DNA of 64,000 nucleotides from a virus. Below, piece by piece: positions 14,830-24,061 of this stretch; positions within the stretch are counted from its first letter, which is position 1; the number at the start of each line of letters is the position of its first letter. The notes below the pieces were generated by a model. It saw only the letters and a program-made list of their open reading frames with translations. It did not search any database and had not been told where the DNA came from. The stretch spans positions 34,884 to 98,883 of the IMG/VR virus record IMGVR_UViG_3300038428_000825; one strand, 5' to 3'. The translations under genes and the position numbers were made by a program.

Positions 14830-17800
14830 GTGCCCTTGGATTCCTCCCAACCCGTGATCGAAACCACAGCCGGGCGTCCTCGTTTCGCTTCCGACAAATC
14901 CTTTCAACTGGAAAGTGAAGAGGCCTACAATCCCTTGGTCCGAGCGATCGGAGTCGGGGTTGTGGGCACGGCTTTGTATGCCACGCATCGGACGATGCTG
15001 GCGACGGTGCCGGAGTATGCCCCGACGCTTCAGAACTGGGCGCAGAAGTTCGAGAATCAGACTCCCTTCCACATTGGCCGGACCTTCGCGTTCACCGAAC
15101 GGCTCTCTTCCTACACAACTCCCGAAGAGTTGAAGTTCACACGGTCGATGCTGACCAACCTGGACGGGTCGCTCAACACCGTCGGCGAGACATTCCAACG
15201 TCAGTTCAAAGCTGCAGGCGTAGATTTCGACGTCCTCCAGCAGGTCACCGAAGACAACCCCCTGCTGTTCAAGGGCCGCCGGCGCGCGGGCTCTGCCTAC
15301 ATGAAGCTGGTGGGCCGCGGCGGGATCGACTTCGAGACCCGGTTCACTCCATCGGAAGGCCGTCTCGCCGGCACTGCTTCCCGTCTTGGCCAGGATCTGC
15401 GCCAGACGCCCCTCCATTGGTCCACGAATCCCAACTTCCGCGAGCGGATGTGGGAGAACTTCCAAACCTATAGATCTTCGCAGCGCATCACCAACGCGTC
15501 TCCCTGGAGAGAGGCCGCCAAGGATGCTTCTGATCTGAAGTTCCGGCCGTTCCACAGCCGGGCCCATGTCGAAGGCAATCTGGGTGAGGAGGTCGCGCAG
15601 ACGGCTCGAAACGTCTGGTCGCGCTTTCAGGTTGAATCTCTCGAAGCAGTAGAGCGTCCTCAGAGACTCTTTGCCGAAGCAGGATTCGGTCTCAAGGCAG
15701 GCACCTGGAACAAGACCTTCCATCTTCCTTTCGCCGGTGAAGGTGGCATCGTCAACCAGATGCTCACCAGGCGCGTGCTGCCGATCGCGCTGGCCGCGAC
15801 CGCTGCAGGCTGGCTGGATTACAAGCTTGGGCATCCCAGCGACAAGGTCATCGATCTCGGCCTCAAGGCCAACGTCCTCCGGGCGGATCTGACAGACATG
15901 CTTCCCGGTGGCCGCAAGGTCACCGAATTCTACGAGAATACTGTCCCCGGGCCACAGTATGGTCCGCTGGCGCTTCCCGCAGCCGGTGCTTTTGCCGGCG
16001 GCCTGCTGCACTACTCGCGCGTCGTGCGCGGCCAGTTCGCCACCGAGGATCTCCGAAAAGCAGGCTCACGTCTTCTGCCGGATGTGAAGGCCCTGCGGAC
16101 ATGGGCCGGCACCAGCGGTAAGAAGCTGGCATCCATCGAAGGCTTGGCTCAGATCTGGAGAGGTCTGGGCACACCCGGCAGAGGAGCGGCAATCGGTCTG
16201 GTGGCAGCGTTGCCCTTCCTGCCTGGAATGCTTGGTTCTCGCAAGACTGGCAACGAGTTGCGCGATGTCTATTCCGGATTGGACGAGGTTCCAATCCGAA
16301 GTGGACGCTGGTGGGAGCTGGGATCAACCCCCTTTGAAGGCGCGCGCATCAAGGCATGGCGGCCTCACTGGAGCGTCCTGCACAAGAGCCGCGCGGAAGA
16401 CATCTCGCTGTTCGGATCGGAAGAGGAGAAGTGGAAGCACAACCCGATCCTGCATCCCCTCCGCTGGCTGAAGGATCCGTACTACCTCGAAAAACTGCAC
16501 TACGAGGACCGCCCGTACCCAGTGGCGTCGCCGGCATTCACCAACGTGCCACTCATCGGCCCGTTGCTTGGCGCCACGATCGGCAAACTGGTCAAGCCGA
16601 CGATCAGAATGCACGAAGAGGATTGGGATGGCAAGGAGTACACCCTCTACTCGACACGCATCGAGCCCAAAGGTCCAGAGGCTCTTCCTCCGCCACTGCC
16701 GAAGGACGAATTCTCGATCGGCAACGCCCTCAAGAAGGAAGCGACGATCTTTGCCGAGTACACCGGTCTCTACGGCTTCATCGCCAAGAGTGGCTATCAG
16801 GGACTGTTTCCCAACTCCAATAGTCTGGGCAAGGAAGTCGACTATCAAGGATCTCGTCAGATCGACAACTTCTCCCGTCGTTACTACGAGAAGGAGTTGG
16901 GCGCCGGCATTGGTCCGTCCCTCTCAGGCACAGAGCACTTCGGCTATACAGAACCCTTTCGCCGCTTTGTCCAGCGGGAGAGCTTCTCTCCCCAGGCCAA
17001 CGAGATCCCCAACACGGCCGCCAGTTGGCTGCCAGGAGATGACTACTACACCAACTTCCATGTCGGCGATCCCTTCATCAAGGTCGACCAGGGATTTGCC
17101 CGTCTGCCCGGCGCCGGCTACGAAGCCATCCATCCCGAGCTGAAGGGAGTCGATCCAGAAGACTATCCCGACATCCACAAGATGGCCATCCTGGCCGACG
17201 TGGCCCCATACTCACGGGAGTACCACAACGTCAGGCAGCGCGTAGCCCAGCAAGCCAAGGGCGATACCGAGCTGGAGATCGAATACGAGAAGATCATGAA
17301 CCGGGTCAAACAGACCCGGGAATCGATCATCCGGATGAACGACAGGCACTTCACCGCACCTGTCGATGAGATCTCCGGCACTGTGGATGAGGTTTCTCCC
17401 GGCGGAGTCACCCTCAAGGAGTTTCCCGGCCGGCGCTTCCAGTTCTCTTCCGTGGGTATGAGTGCGGCAGACCTGTCCGCGAAGATCCTCGGCGAGAACA
17501 ACGACATGACCCGCAGCGAGGTGGCCCTCGAAGTGGACCGCCGTCGTGATGCCATGCAGCTGTATCTGGCCGATCATTTGGCCGAAGGAACATGGATCCG
17601 GGCTGTTGTTCCCAAAGGAGCTACGGACAGTGCCGAGTCGATTCGGGCTGTCATCCTGGCCAATGGAGAGAACGTCAACCGCGAGCTGATCGACCAAGGG
17701 TTTGGGCAGTACCGTGAAGACCTCGGCGGAGCCGAAGCTCGTTCCATGCATGGGAAGCTGGGACGCGCAGTCGGTAGCATGGCCGAGGGTTTGGCCTTCC

Positions 17801-18843
17801 AGGGAGATTCCAGTGCATTGAATCCGATGAGGTATGTGCCCTCACCGGCCCACACCAAGTTCTGGCAGGAACGCACCCCGCTGGCCCAGTACATCAACAA
17901 TGAGGTTGCAGGCACCAGGATGCGGCGTTGGGAGCGCCCGATCCACGACTTCCTCATGCCCTATGCCCGCGGTCTGGTCGAGCGCGTGACCGGACAAACT
18001 GTGCTGCCTGGCGACGTTCAGAAACGCCGGGACCTCAACACTCTGGCCGACGTCATGACCTACCTGCGCGATCTGGATGGTCGTGCGTCAGGCTCCTATA
18101 CTAATAAGGGGCAGAGGACATCGATCGGCGCCAACCTGTTTGCCGCGCCGACATTCGTTGCTTCCACCCTTCCCGCTCGTGAATCCCACTACTTCCGTGA
18201 GTTTCTTGCCGAGACCGATCCGAGCAAGAGATCCCAGATTCTGAAGGTTGCATCCCCAGAGATGCAACGCGCTTTGTCCGCCCAATGGGCAGTGCAGAAG
18301 TCCCGCATTGCCGAGGCGGAAGGCAAGGATCACGAGGAGATTGGCGAGGGCGGCCGGCTGTACGACGAAGCCGACGTTGAAGAGTTCGAGAAGGCTGACA
18401 CCGGCCTCGACTACGGCAACTGGCTGCGTTCGAAAGAGATTGCGGACTTCTTCTCCCGGACTGGATTCGCTCTCCCCGAGCACAGCTCTGAAGCGTTTGA
18501 TGAGGCTTTGGATTACCAGGATGTTGAGCTGAAGATAATTCAGCAGGAGGGGTATGACGCACACGACTTCAACATCTTTGACGACAGGGCTTCCCTCCTG
18601 TGGCGGAAGCCGTACATCGATGGAGCTGTTCGTGAATTGACCAGCGGCGATGATCGTTCTCCCGACCAGCTTCGGCGTGCGGTGGAACAGATCATGCTGG
18701 CAGCCAACGACAAGAAGGCGGACGTCAGAACCTCCGTTCATGCAGGACATGTGAATCACACGAATGTTCGCGTGCGCGCCGATATAGATCAGACGGAAGA
18801 CTTGCTGAGAGAGATTCGCCGGAATCCAGAGGATTACCAGTGA
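14830..18843 (+). CDS. giant tail protein (tape-measure region) with degenerate SNase-like domain
   Basis: A 1337-residue protein at the tape-measure position. Several short hydrophobic segments lie in the first 500 residues (near 40-52, 318-332, 383-396 and 460-475), as in tape measures that cross the host membrane. Residues about 844-975 read like a staphylococcal nuclease domain: the strand order of the OB-fold, then ILANGENVNRELIDQGFGQY, matching the signature where the chain says that a new residue set 'N-x-x-L-V-x-x-G' follows. The family's catalytic Asp, Arg and Glu are not preserved, so the fold is probably a binding module. The C terminus is charged and helical. Start GTG 14830 has AAGGGG upstream. 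It may act with the next giant protein as tape measure or ejected protein. Confidence 0.62.
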   Translation: MPLDSSQPVIETTAGRPRFASDKSFQLESEEAYNPLVRAIGVGVVGTALYATHRTMLATVPEYAPTLQNWAQKFENQTPFHIGRTFAFTERLSSYTTPEELKFTRSMLTNLDGSLNTVGETFQRQFKAAGVDFDVLQQVTEDNPLLFKGRRRAGSAYMKLVGRGGIDFETRFTPSEGRLAGTASRLGQDLRQTPLHWSTNPNFRERMWENFQTYRSSQRITNASPWREAAKDASDLKFRPFHSRAHVEGNLGEEVAQTARNVWSRFQVESLEAVERPQRLFAEAGFGLKAGTWNKTFHLPFAGEGGIVNQMLTRRVLPIALAATAAGWLDYKLGHPSDKVIDLGLKANVLRADLTDMLPGGRKVTEFYENTVPGPQYGPLALPAAGAFAGGLLHYSRVVRGQFATEDLRKAGSRLLPDVKALRTWAGTSGKKLASIEGLAQIWRGLGTPGRGAAIGLVAALPFLPGMLGSRKTGNELRDVYSGLDEVPIRSGRWWELGSTPFEGARIKAWRPHWSVLHKSRAEDISLFGSEEEKWKHNPILHPLRWLKDPYYLEKLHYEDRPYPVASPAFTNVPLIGPLLGATIGKLVKPTIRMHEEDWDGKEYTLYSTRIEPKGPEALPPPLPKDEFSIGNALKKEATIFAEYTGLYGFIAKSGYQGLFPNSNSLGKEVDYQGSRQIDNFSRRYYEKELGAGIGPSLSGTEHFGYTEPFRRFVQRESFSPQANEIPNTAASWLPGDDYYTNFHVGDPFIKVDQGFARLPGAGYEAIHPELKGVDPEDYPDIHKMAILADVAPYSREYHNVRQRVAQQAKGDTELEIEYEKIMNRVKQTRESIIRMNDRHFTAPVDEISGTVDEVSPGGVTLKEFPGRRFQFSSVGMSAADLSAKILGENNDMTRSEVALEVDRRRDAMQLYLADHLAEGTWIRAVVPKGATDSAESIRAVILANGENVNRELIDQGFGQYREDLGGAEARSMHGKLGRAVGSMAEGLAFQGDSSALNPMRYVPSPAHTKFWQERTPLAQYINNEVAGTRMRRWERPIHDFLMPYARGLVERVTGQTVLPGDVQKRRDLNTLADVMTYLRDLDGRASGSYTNKGQRTSIGANLFAAPTFVASTLPARESHYFREFLAETDPSKRSQILKVASPEMQRALSAQWAVQKSRIAEAEGKDHEEIGEGGRLYDEADVEEFEKADTGLDYGNWLRSKEIADFFSRTGFALPEHSSEAFDEALDYQDVELKIIQQEGYDAHDFNIFDDRASLLWRKPYIDGAVRELTSGDDRSPDQLRRAVEQIMLAANDKKADVRTSVHAGHVNHTNVRVRADIDQTEDLLREIRRNPEDYQ

Positions 18844-18869
18844 TGCAAGTAACCGTTCCTATGTGGTCG

Positions 18870-18921
18870 GATGAGGCTTTGGTAGATCCCTGCCAACAGA
18901 GAGACTCGTAACAGCCTCATC
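18870..18921 (+). promoter_or_regulatory. leader hairpin and CTTTGGTAG element before the polymerase-like gene
   Basis: GATGAGGCT (18870-18878) pairs perfectly with AGCCTCATC (18913-18921) around a 34-base loop. The third CTTTGGTAG copy (18877-18885) starts in the first arm. A stretch of about 32 bases from CTTTGGTAGATC to ACTCG resembles the copy at 1809, suggesting a real element rather than a chance word. The 176-base gap 18844-19019 is the largest inside the giant-gene region, so separate control of the next gene is plausible. Confidence 0.42.
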
Positions 18922-19019
18922 GGCCCCTGCCGGGCGGATCAAAACCTGGACTTCCACCCAAGCACACTCGTCCTCGTGCTCCTCGCCTTGATCGGAAGCA
19001 TCCGCCCAACCCCCTTCCT

Positions 19020-22000
19020 GTGACCCTTATGGACCCTCGTGACATCTTCAAGAACCTGACCGGGGTTTACGGCTGGGCTGCAGAACGGCCTGGTCTGATG
19101 TTCGGCGCCGGCGCGGCCGCATTGGCTGCGCCCTTGTTCATGAAGAACGACGAACGGGGCTACTTCAAGACATCCGCCATGACGACGCCGGCAATTGTCG
19201 CCGCAGCCATGGTGGCGCCCCGCCTTATCCCTACGGCGATCAGCGAAGGCAAGCGGCTTATCGATGTCGTCAAGCAGGTTCCCACGGACTACGGGTTCCG
19301 CGATGGGGTTTACCAGGCCGCCACCGGAGCAGTGAACATCGCCGAGCTGCGCAGCGCCTATGAAGAAGGCCGCATCTCGATCAACGAATATCTCGCCGGA
19401 CAGAGCCGCTTCTATGCCGGCCTGCCTATCGAAGAGATCACAAGCAACCAGATCGAGCGTGAATTCTCCGCCCTGACCTCACATTTCAATCGCCTCTACG
19501 AAGACCCGACCAAACACCGCCTGCTGGAGAACGCGCTCTTTCACGCCCAACTGAAGCAGTCGGGCGCCGCCGACAAGCTGGGCTGGCAGGGCCTGACGGC
19601 CGTGGCGCCGACGATGACGGCGAACGAGATGAGCGATGTCATCGACGCCAACTCCAAGGACATCGATTGGATCAGGGAGATGAACTTCCGGCTCCGTGAG
19701 GCATCCGAGGCCAAGGTTGCCGGCGAAGGAGCAGTGGTTCCCCAGCTCAAGGATCTGGCTTCCACGAACGCCGAGTTCATGACATCCGAAAGCTACGCGG
19801 GCCGTGGGCGCGCTTTGCTTGAAGAGCAACATGCTGCCCTGGCTCAAGAGATCGACGACCTGCTGAAGGACTCAGCCGCCGTCAAGCAGTACGGCTATCG
19901 CGCAGAAAACATCGAAGTCATCACTCTGCCTGCCGGCCGGAACCGACCGATCAACGAGATCGTTGGACTGCGTATCGACGGCGACCTGACCATCCCTGTC
20001 ATCGATGGTAACGGTGGCATCAGACTGGGAAGCTCCTTCGAGAACTCCGGCGTCTCCCGCTTCTTCATGCAGCACGGCGGAGATGTCAGCGCCGATGTCT
20101 ACGGCGTGCGCGGCCTCCGCTATGGGAAAGACTTCGTGCGCGAAGAGTTGAGCCGGGCCCAGTTCGTTGTCGGCCGTGATCCTCTCAACGGCAACCCTTT
20201 CCAGGCCGAAGATGCCGGTGTCGCCCAGGCAACCCGCCGCCAGCAGCAGTTCTACAGCAACCAAGGTGTCTTTGCCGATATGCCCGGGTCTTTCCCCGTT
20301 GACGGCGAGGACCGCGGTGTTTGGAGTCGGATGCGGCCGGAGCGCAAGGTAGCCGAGATCACCCACCAGGTCGATTCCGGCGGCAAGATACGCACCACGG
20401 GCGGCACGAAGATCGACACCCTGGAACGGGAGGAAACCCGGCTCATCGAGCCCATGGGTGTTCACAACCGTGAGAAGGAAAGCCTGCGCATCAAGTCGAT
20501 GAACAAGTCGATTTGGGCGGAAGTGGCCGAAGGCCATGCGGGTTTCTCCGCGACGGATTACACCGATCTTCCGGAGTTTGGCGTTCACTCCCTCCAGATC
20601 ACTCCCAGCCAACGCGCGCTGTTCGGCGACCTGCCGGAATGGAATCAGGTTGCCGAGGCGGGCTTCGATTCCAGGCTGGCACTTGAAGATTCAGCTCGAG
20701 CCCTTTCGCTCGATATGGCCCTCAGCAAGATCGGCGCGAAGCAACGGGCGGTCGGCTATATCGCCAAGGACGCCGGCGTAAACGAGATGATCGCCGCGGA
20801 CATGTGGGACAGGCTCCTGCCTTTCCTGTCCAATCGGAAGAACTACGAAGCTATGCGCAACGTCGGCTACATCGGCGAGGGCGCGCGCATCATGAAGAAG
20901 AACGTCGGCGCCGAGGCTGTGCGCCATGTGAACTACCTCGTCCACGAGAACATGTTGTCCGAGGACCTCCTCAAAGGAGGAACATTCGGACGCGACCAAG
21001 TCCTCGGGATGAAGTATGGCACCTCCATGTTCGCCCAGGGCGACAGCAATCGCATCATCAACCACTCGGTCAATGAGGCAGACGGAACGATCCTTCTCCA
21101 GGTTGAAGAGCGCCTGGGCGTTCAGGGCATGAAGACTCACAACCTGGGCAAGCAGACGGTGAGCCGCGCGCTCGAAGACGTCGAGATGGATCGGGTGATC
21201 CGCGGCTTCAACAACTACTTCAGGGTCTCTGGCCAGGGCGGCGCCGTGGCCGACGAAGTTGACAGCGTGGTTCTGGAACAGTTCAACAGCGCCAAGGCAA
21301 ACAATCCCCTGCAGATCCTCAACGACTCTCTGGGAGATACCTTCCGCCGGCTCGACAGCATTTACGGTGCAGGCAACAAACCGGCCTTCCTCACCGAAGC
21401 GAAGTTCTCCGGCCGCAGTCACCTGGACCGCCTGGCCGAGCTGGGCTACTCCTACGAGAACGGCCGTCTGATCACGCACACCGGCAACCTGCGCGACCTT
21501 CAAGGTTCGGCTGCGGATTACACCCAGGCCGCCGATTACATCCGCGACCTCATGGATGAAGTCGGGGCGCGCATCAAGAACAAGCAGATCGCTGGCGATC
21601 GGTTCATGGAAAGCTACATCGACTGGTCGTTTAAGCATGAGGATGGCACCTACCTCGAATACCTGATGCAGCGGGCGCTGCCTGAGTCCATGAGCGTGTC
21701 GGATCACATGGCACTCAACCACGCTTCCCGTGTCGGTATCACCCGCGATGCTCTCCAGCAGATGTCCCTGGCCGGCGAGCATGAGACCGCACGCGAGATC
21801 CTGAGCCGGCTCGAAACGGATGGCTCTACTGGGATGACCTGGGATTTCATGCAGCACACCGATCCCAGCGTGCGCGACTTCTCGAAGCCGTTTGGGGAAG
21901 CCAGCATCTCGATCGATGAAGCAGTGGGCGACAGCCTGATCGACAGGCTGGGCACTGCAGAAGGCCGCGTCATGAAAGCGACCGGGCCTGACGGCAAGGT

Positions 22001-24059
22001 TGGAATCAAATCGACGATCTTCGATCCGACTCACGAGCTGGCGCAGAAGAGCTATTCGATCAAGACCACTGTCGGCGGCAAGGACTATTTCATACCGGTG
22101 CTCGGCCGTGAGGCATACGGCGGCAAGGCCAATGCCCACGACCTGATGGGTTACTCGGCAAACAAGTGGGAGAACGAGCTGCGCAACGTGTTGCAGACGG
22201 CCAACGACGTGAATGAGGGCTTCGGCGCCAAGGTTCCTTTCGAGGATGTACTGGCCAGCTACGTCCAGAAAGTCCGGGAGTCCTACGGCGTCGGCAAGGA
22301 AGGAGTGTGGAGAGCCCCAACGATCGACCCGCTGGGGTTTGAGGGCAGGGCGACGGCGCGCGCGTCAACACTGCGCTATGCCGATGGGTCCGTCAACCCC
22401 TTCGAGATCGGGGTTGGCAAAGAATACCTGGACCTGATGTCCAAGGAACACGCCGAGATCCTGCGAGGCGGCGGCCGCGTGCAGGCCGTATCAGTTCGTC
22501 ATCCGATCAACGCCGTGGTTATGGCCGAGGTGCGCTACGATCCGAATCTCAACGGATCGTGGCAGGTTGGCGCCGATCCGGTGATGCAGCGCATGATGCG
22601 CATGGACGCCGACGGCGACCGGCTGTCGTTCCACATGGCAAACACCCAGGCCGTGAAGTGGGCAGAGGACGTTGCCGATCCGGCTGGTCTCCAAGGTGAG
22701 CGCGCGGCAGAGTATGCCCGCTGGCAAAGGTTTTCAGAACAGATCAACAATCCGGAAAGTCTGCAAGGCAGGCTCGGAGCCTTCCGCCGCGTCTTTGAAG
22801 GCGACGAATCGAACCCTCGTGAATACGTGAAGGGATCGATGACGGATGTCTTCTCCAACGTCAGGAAGTTCGCGGGAAGGGATCTCCGCAAAGCGATCCA
22901 GGCTCGTACTGCGGCGGCCGATGTGGGCATGCTGTCGAACACCTTCGACTTGCTCGAAACCTCGATGGCTCACAACGATCTCTTCCGCGATCCGTTCGAG
23001 AAGCTGATCACCCATGAGTTCTCCTACGACATCGTGCGCGAGGCATCGATCGCCGCGGCAAAGCTGAAGGGCGGCGGAGCGTACCAGGATCTGACCACGC
23101 TGATGGCATGGAACAACTCTCTTCGCTCGGCGCTTAACGATCGCAGCGAAAAGGGCATGAACCGGTTCATCACCGCCATGACGGAAGGCGCACAGAACTT
23201 CGGCAAAGAGATCGCGGTCAACGATGCCCAGAAGGCATTCTTCAAGATTGCCGACGAGACCGCAGAGATCAATCCGTACCTTGAGTTCGCGCAGCAACGG
23301 CGCGACCTGCTGGAGAAACTGTGGCGAGGCCACGACTCCAATGTCAGCGAGATCCAGCAGATCATGACCGTGACTGGCGAGAATGCTGCGAAATATGCCA
23401 GGCGCGACATCGTCACCCTGTTCAACAATCAGGTGCCTGCAGTACAGGCATTTGCCCACCGGGGCGCCAGTGACTACTCGGCTGCCACTCTGGGTGCGGA
23501 GAACGCCCGCACGGCCGCCGGGAAGTTCGCTCAGAAGACAGGCCAGGCCGCCGAGGGCGTCTTCAACCAGGCAGCTCGCTCTGTCGAAGAGGTCGTGCAG
23601 GCGGCGCGCGGGACCGGCGCAATGAAGGTGCTCGGCGTTGGAGCGGCCGTCGCGGTTGGGGCTGGCATCCTGTTTGGCTCCTTGCGCAGTCCTCGAAAGG
23701 GACAGGCATTGGCTCCCTCCGGGAACCGTTTCCGCCCGGAAGAAAAGATCGGCGTGGATGGCCATGTTCCAGGAGAACCTGAGACCGGGGTTATGGCGCC
23801 TGCCAACCCTCCTCGTAGAATCAGGCCCGCCCAGGGCGGAGTACGAACCGCAGTCGTAGCGCCGATCGGTCGCACGACGGAGCTTGAAGTACACATGCAA
23901 GCGGATGATCGCGGAAGGGCTGCAGAAGCCTCGAAGATAGCGACCCGTCTGGCAGCTCCAGCAGGCAACTCCCACGTCTCGATCACCTACCGCGACACCA
24001 CGCGCCTTGATAGCTTGCGGACCAAAGAACGGATCCGCGAGGCAATGGACGAGAGATAA
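19020..24059 (+). CDS. giant tail protein with two-barrel RNA polymerase catalytic motifs
   Basis: A 1679-residue protein in the tape-measure position. Seen: RHP at residues 1160-1162, then DP, then DADGDRLSFH (DADGD at 1196-1200). This has nearly the spacing of the beta-prime segment RAPT...HP...NADFDGDQMAVH; the metal-binding DxDGD and the His five residues later coincide. About 105 residues on, DVGMLSN (1301-1307) resembles the conserved G-x-[IL]-[SA]-N of eukaryotic RdRP/QDE-1-type enzymes. GMKTHNLGK (703-711) may be the lysine site of the first barrel, but this is weak. Known: single-chain two-barrel polymerases include QDE-1, YonO and the crAss-like phage virion enzyme. The N terminus and residues 1620-1640 are hydrophobic. 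Inferred: an ejected virion RNA polymerase. Start GTG 19020 or ATG 19029; no clear ribosome binding site. Confidence 0.68.
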   Translation: MTLMDPRDIFKNLTGVYGWAAERPGLMFGAGAAALAAPLFMKNDERGYFKTSAMTTPAIVAAAMVAPRLIPTAISEGKRLIDVVKQVPTDYGFRDGVYQAATGAVNIAELRSAYEEGRISINEYLAGQSRFYAGLPIEEITSNQIEREFSALTSHFNRLYEDPTKHRLLENALFHAQLKQSGAADKLGWQGLTAVAPTMTANEMSDVIDANSKDIDWIREMNFRLREASEAKVAGEGAVVPQLKDLASTNAEFMTSESYAGRGRALLEEQHAALAQEIDDLLKDSAAVKQYGYRAENIEVITLPAGRNRPINEIVGLRIDGDLTIPVIDGNGGIRLGSSFENSGVSRFFMQHGGDVSADVYGVRGLRYGKDFVREELSRAQFVVGRDPLNGNPFQAEDAGVAQATRRQQQFYSNQGVFADMPGSFPVDGEDRGVWSRMRPERKVAEITHQVDSGGKIRTTGGTKIDTLEREETRLIEPMGVHNREKESLRIKSMNKSIWAEVAEGHAGFSATDYTDLPEFGVHSLQITPSQRALFGDLPEWNQVAEAGFDSRLALEDSARALSLDMALSKIGAKQRAVGYIAKDAGVNEMIAADMWDRLLPFLSNRKNYEAMRNVGYIGEGARIMKKNVGAEAVRHVNYLVHENMLSEDLLKGGTFGRDQVLGMKYGTSMFAQGDSNRIINHSVNEADGTILLQVEERLGVQGMKTHNLGKQTVSRALEDVEMDRVIRGFNNYFRVSGQGGAVADEVDSVVLEQFNSAKANNPLQILNDSLGDTFRRLDSIYGAGNKPAFLTEAKFSGRSHLDRLAELGYSYENGRLITHTGNLRDLQGSAADYTQAADYIRDLMDEVGARIKNKQIAGDRFMESYIDWSFKHEDGTYLEYLMQRALPESMSVSDHMALNHASRVGITRDALQQMSLAGEHETAREILSRLETDGSTGMTWDFMQHTDPSVRDFSKPFGEASISIDEAVGDSLIDRLGTAEGRVMKATGPDGKVGIKSTIFDPTHELAQKSYSIKTTVGGKDYFIPVLGREAYGGKANAHDLMGYSANKWENELRNVLQTANDVNEGFGAKVPFEDVLASYVQKVRESYGVGKEGVWRAPTIDPLGFEGRATARASTLRYADGSVNPFEIGVGKEYLDLMSKEHAEILRGGGRVQAVSVRHPINAVVMAEVRYDPNLNGSWQVGADPVMQRMMRMDADGDRLSFHMANTQAVKWAEDVADPAGLQGERAAEYARWQRFSEQINNPESLQGRLGAFRRVFEGDESNPREYVKGSMTDVFSNVRKFAGRDLRKAIQARTAAADVGMLSNTFDLLETSMAHNDLFRDPFEKLITHEFSYDIVREASIAAAKLKGGGAYQDLTTLMAWNNSLRSALNDRSEKGMNRFITAMTEGAQNFGKEIAVNDAQKAFFKIADETAEINPYLEFAQQRRDLLEKLWRGHDSNVSEIQQIMTVTGENAAKYARRDIVTLFNNQVPAVQAFAHRGASDYSAATLGAENARTAAGKFAQKTGQAAEGVFNQAARSVEEVVQAARGTGAMKVLGVGAAVAVGAGILFGSLRSPRKGQALAPSGNRFRPEEKIGVDGHVPGEPETGVMAPANPPRRIRPAQGGVRTAVVAPIGRTTELEVHMQADDRGRAAEASKIATRLAAPAGNSHVSITYRDTTRLDSLRTKERIREAMDER

Positions 24060-24061
24060 CC

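Noticed and set aside
18087-18110. TCCTATACTAATAAGG, close to the promoter-like motif.
   Set aside because: It lies inside a coding gene without a gene boundary nearby and differs after TATACTA.
20691-22139. A 482-codon minus-strand frame inside the giant polymerase-like gene.
   Set aside because: It is a complement of a long GC-biased gene, with no motif or initiation signal.
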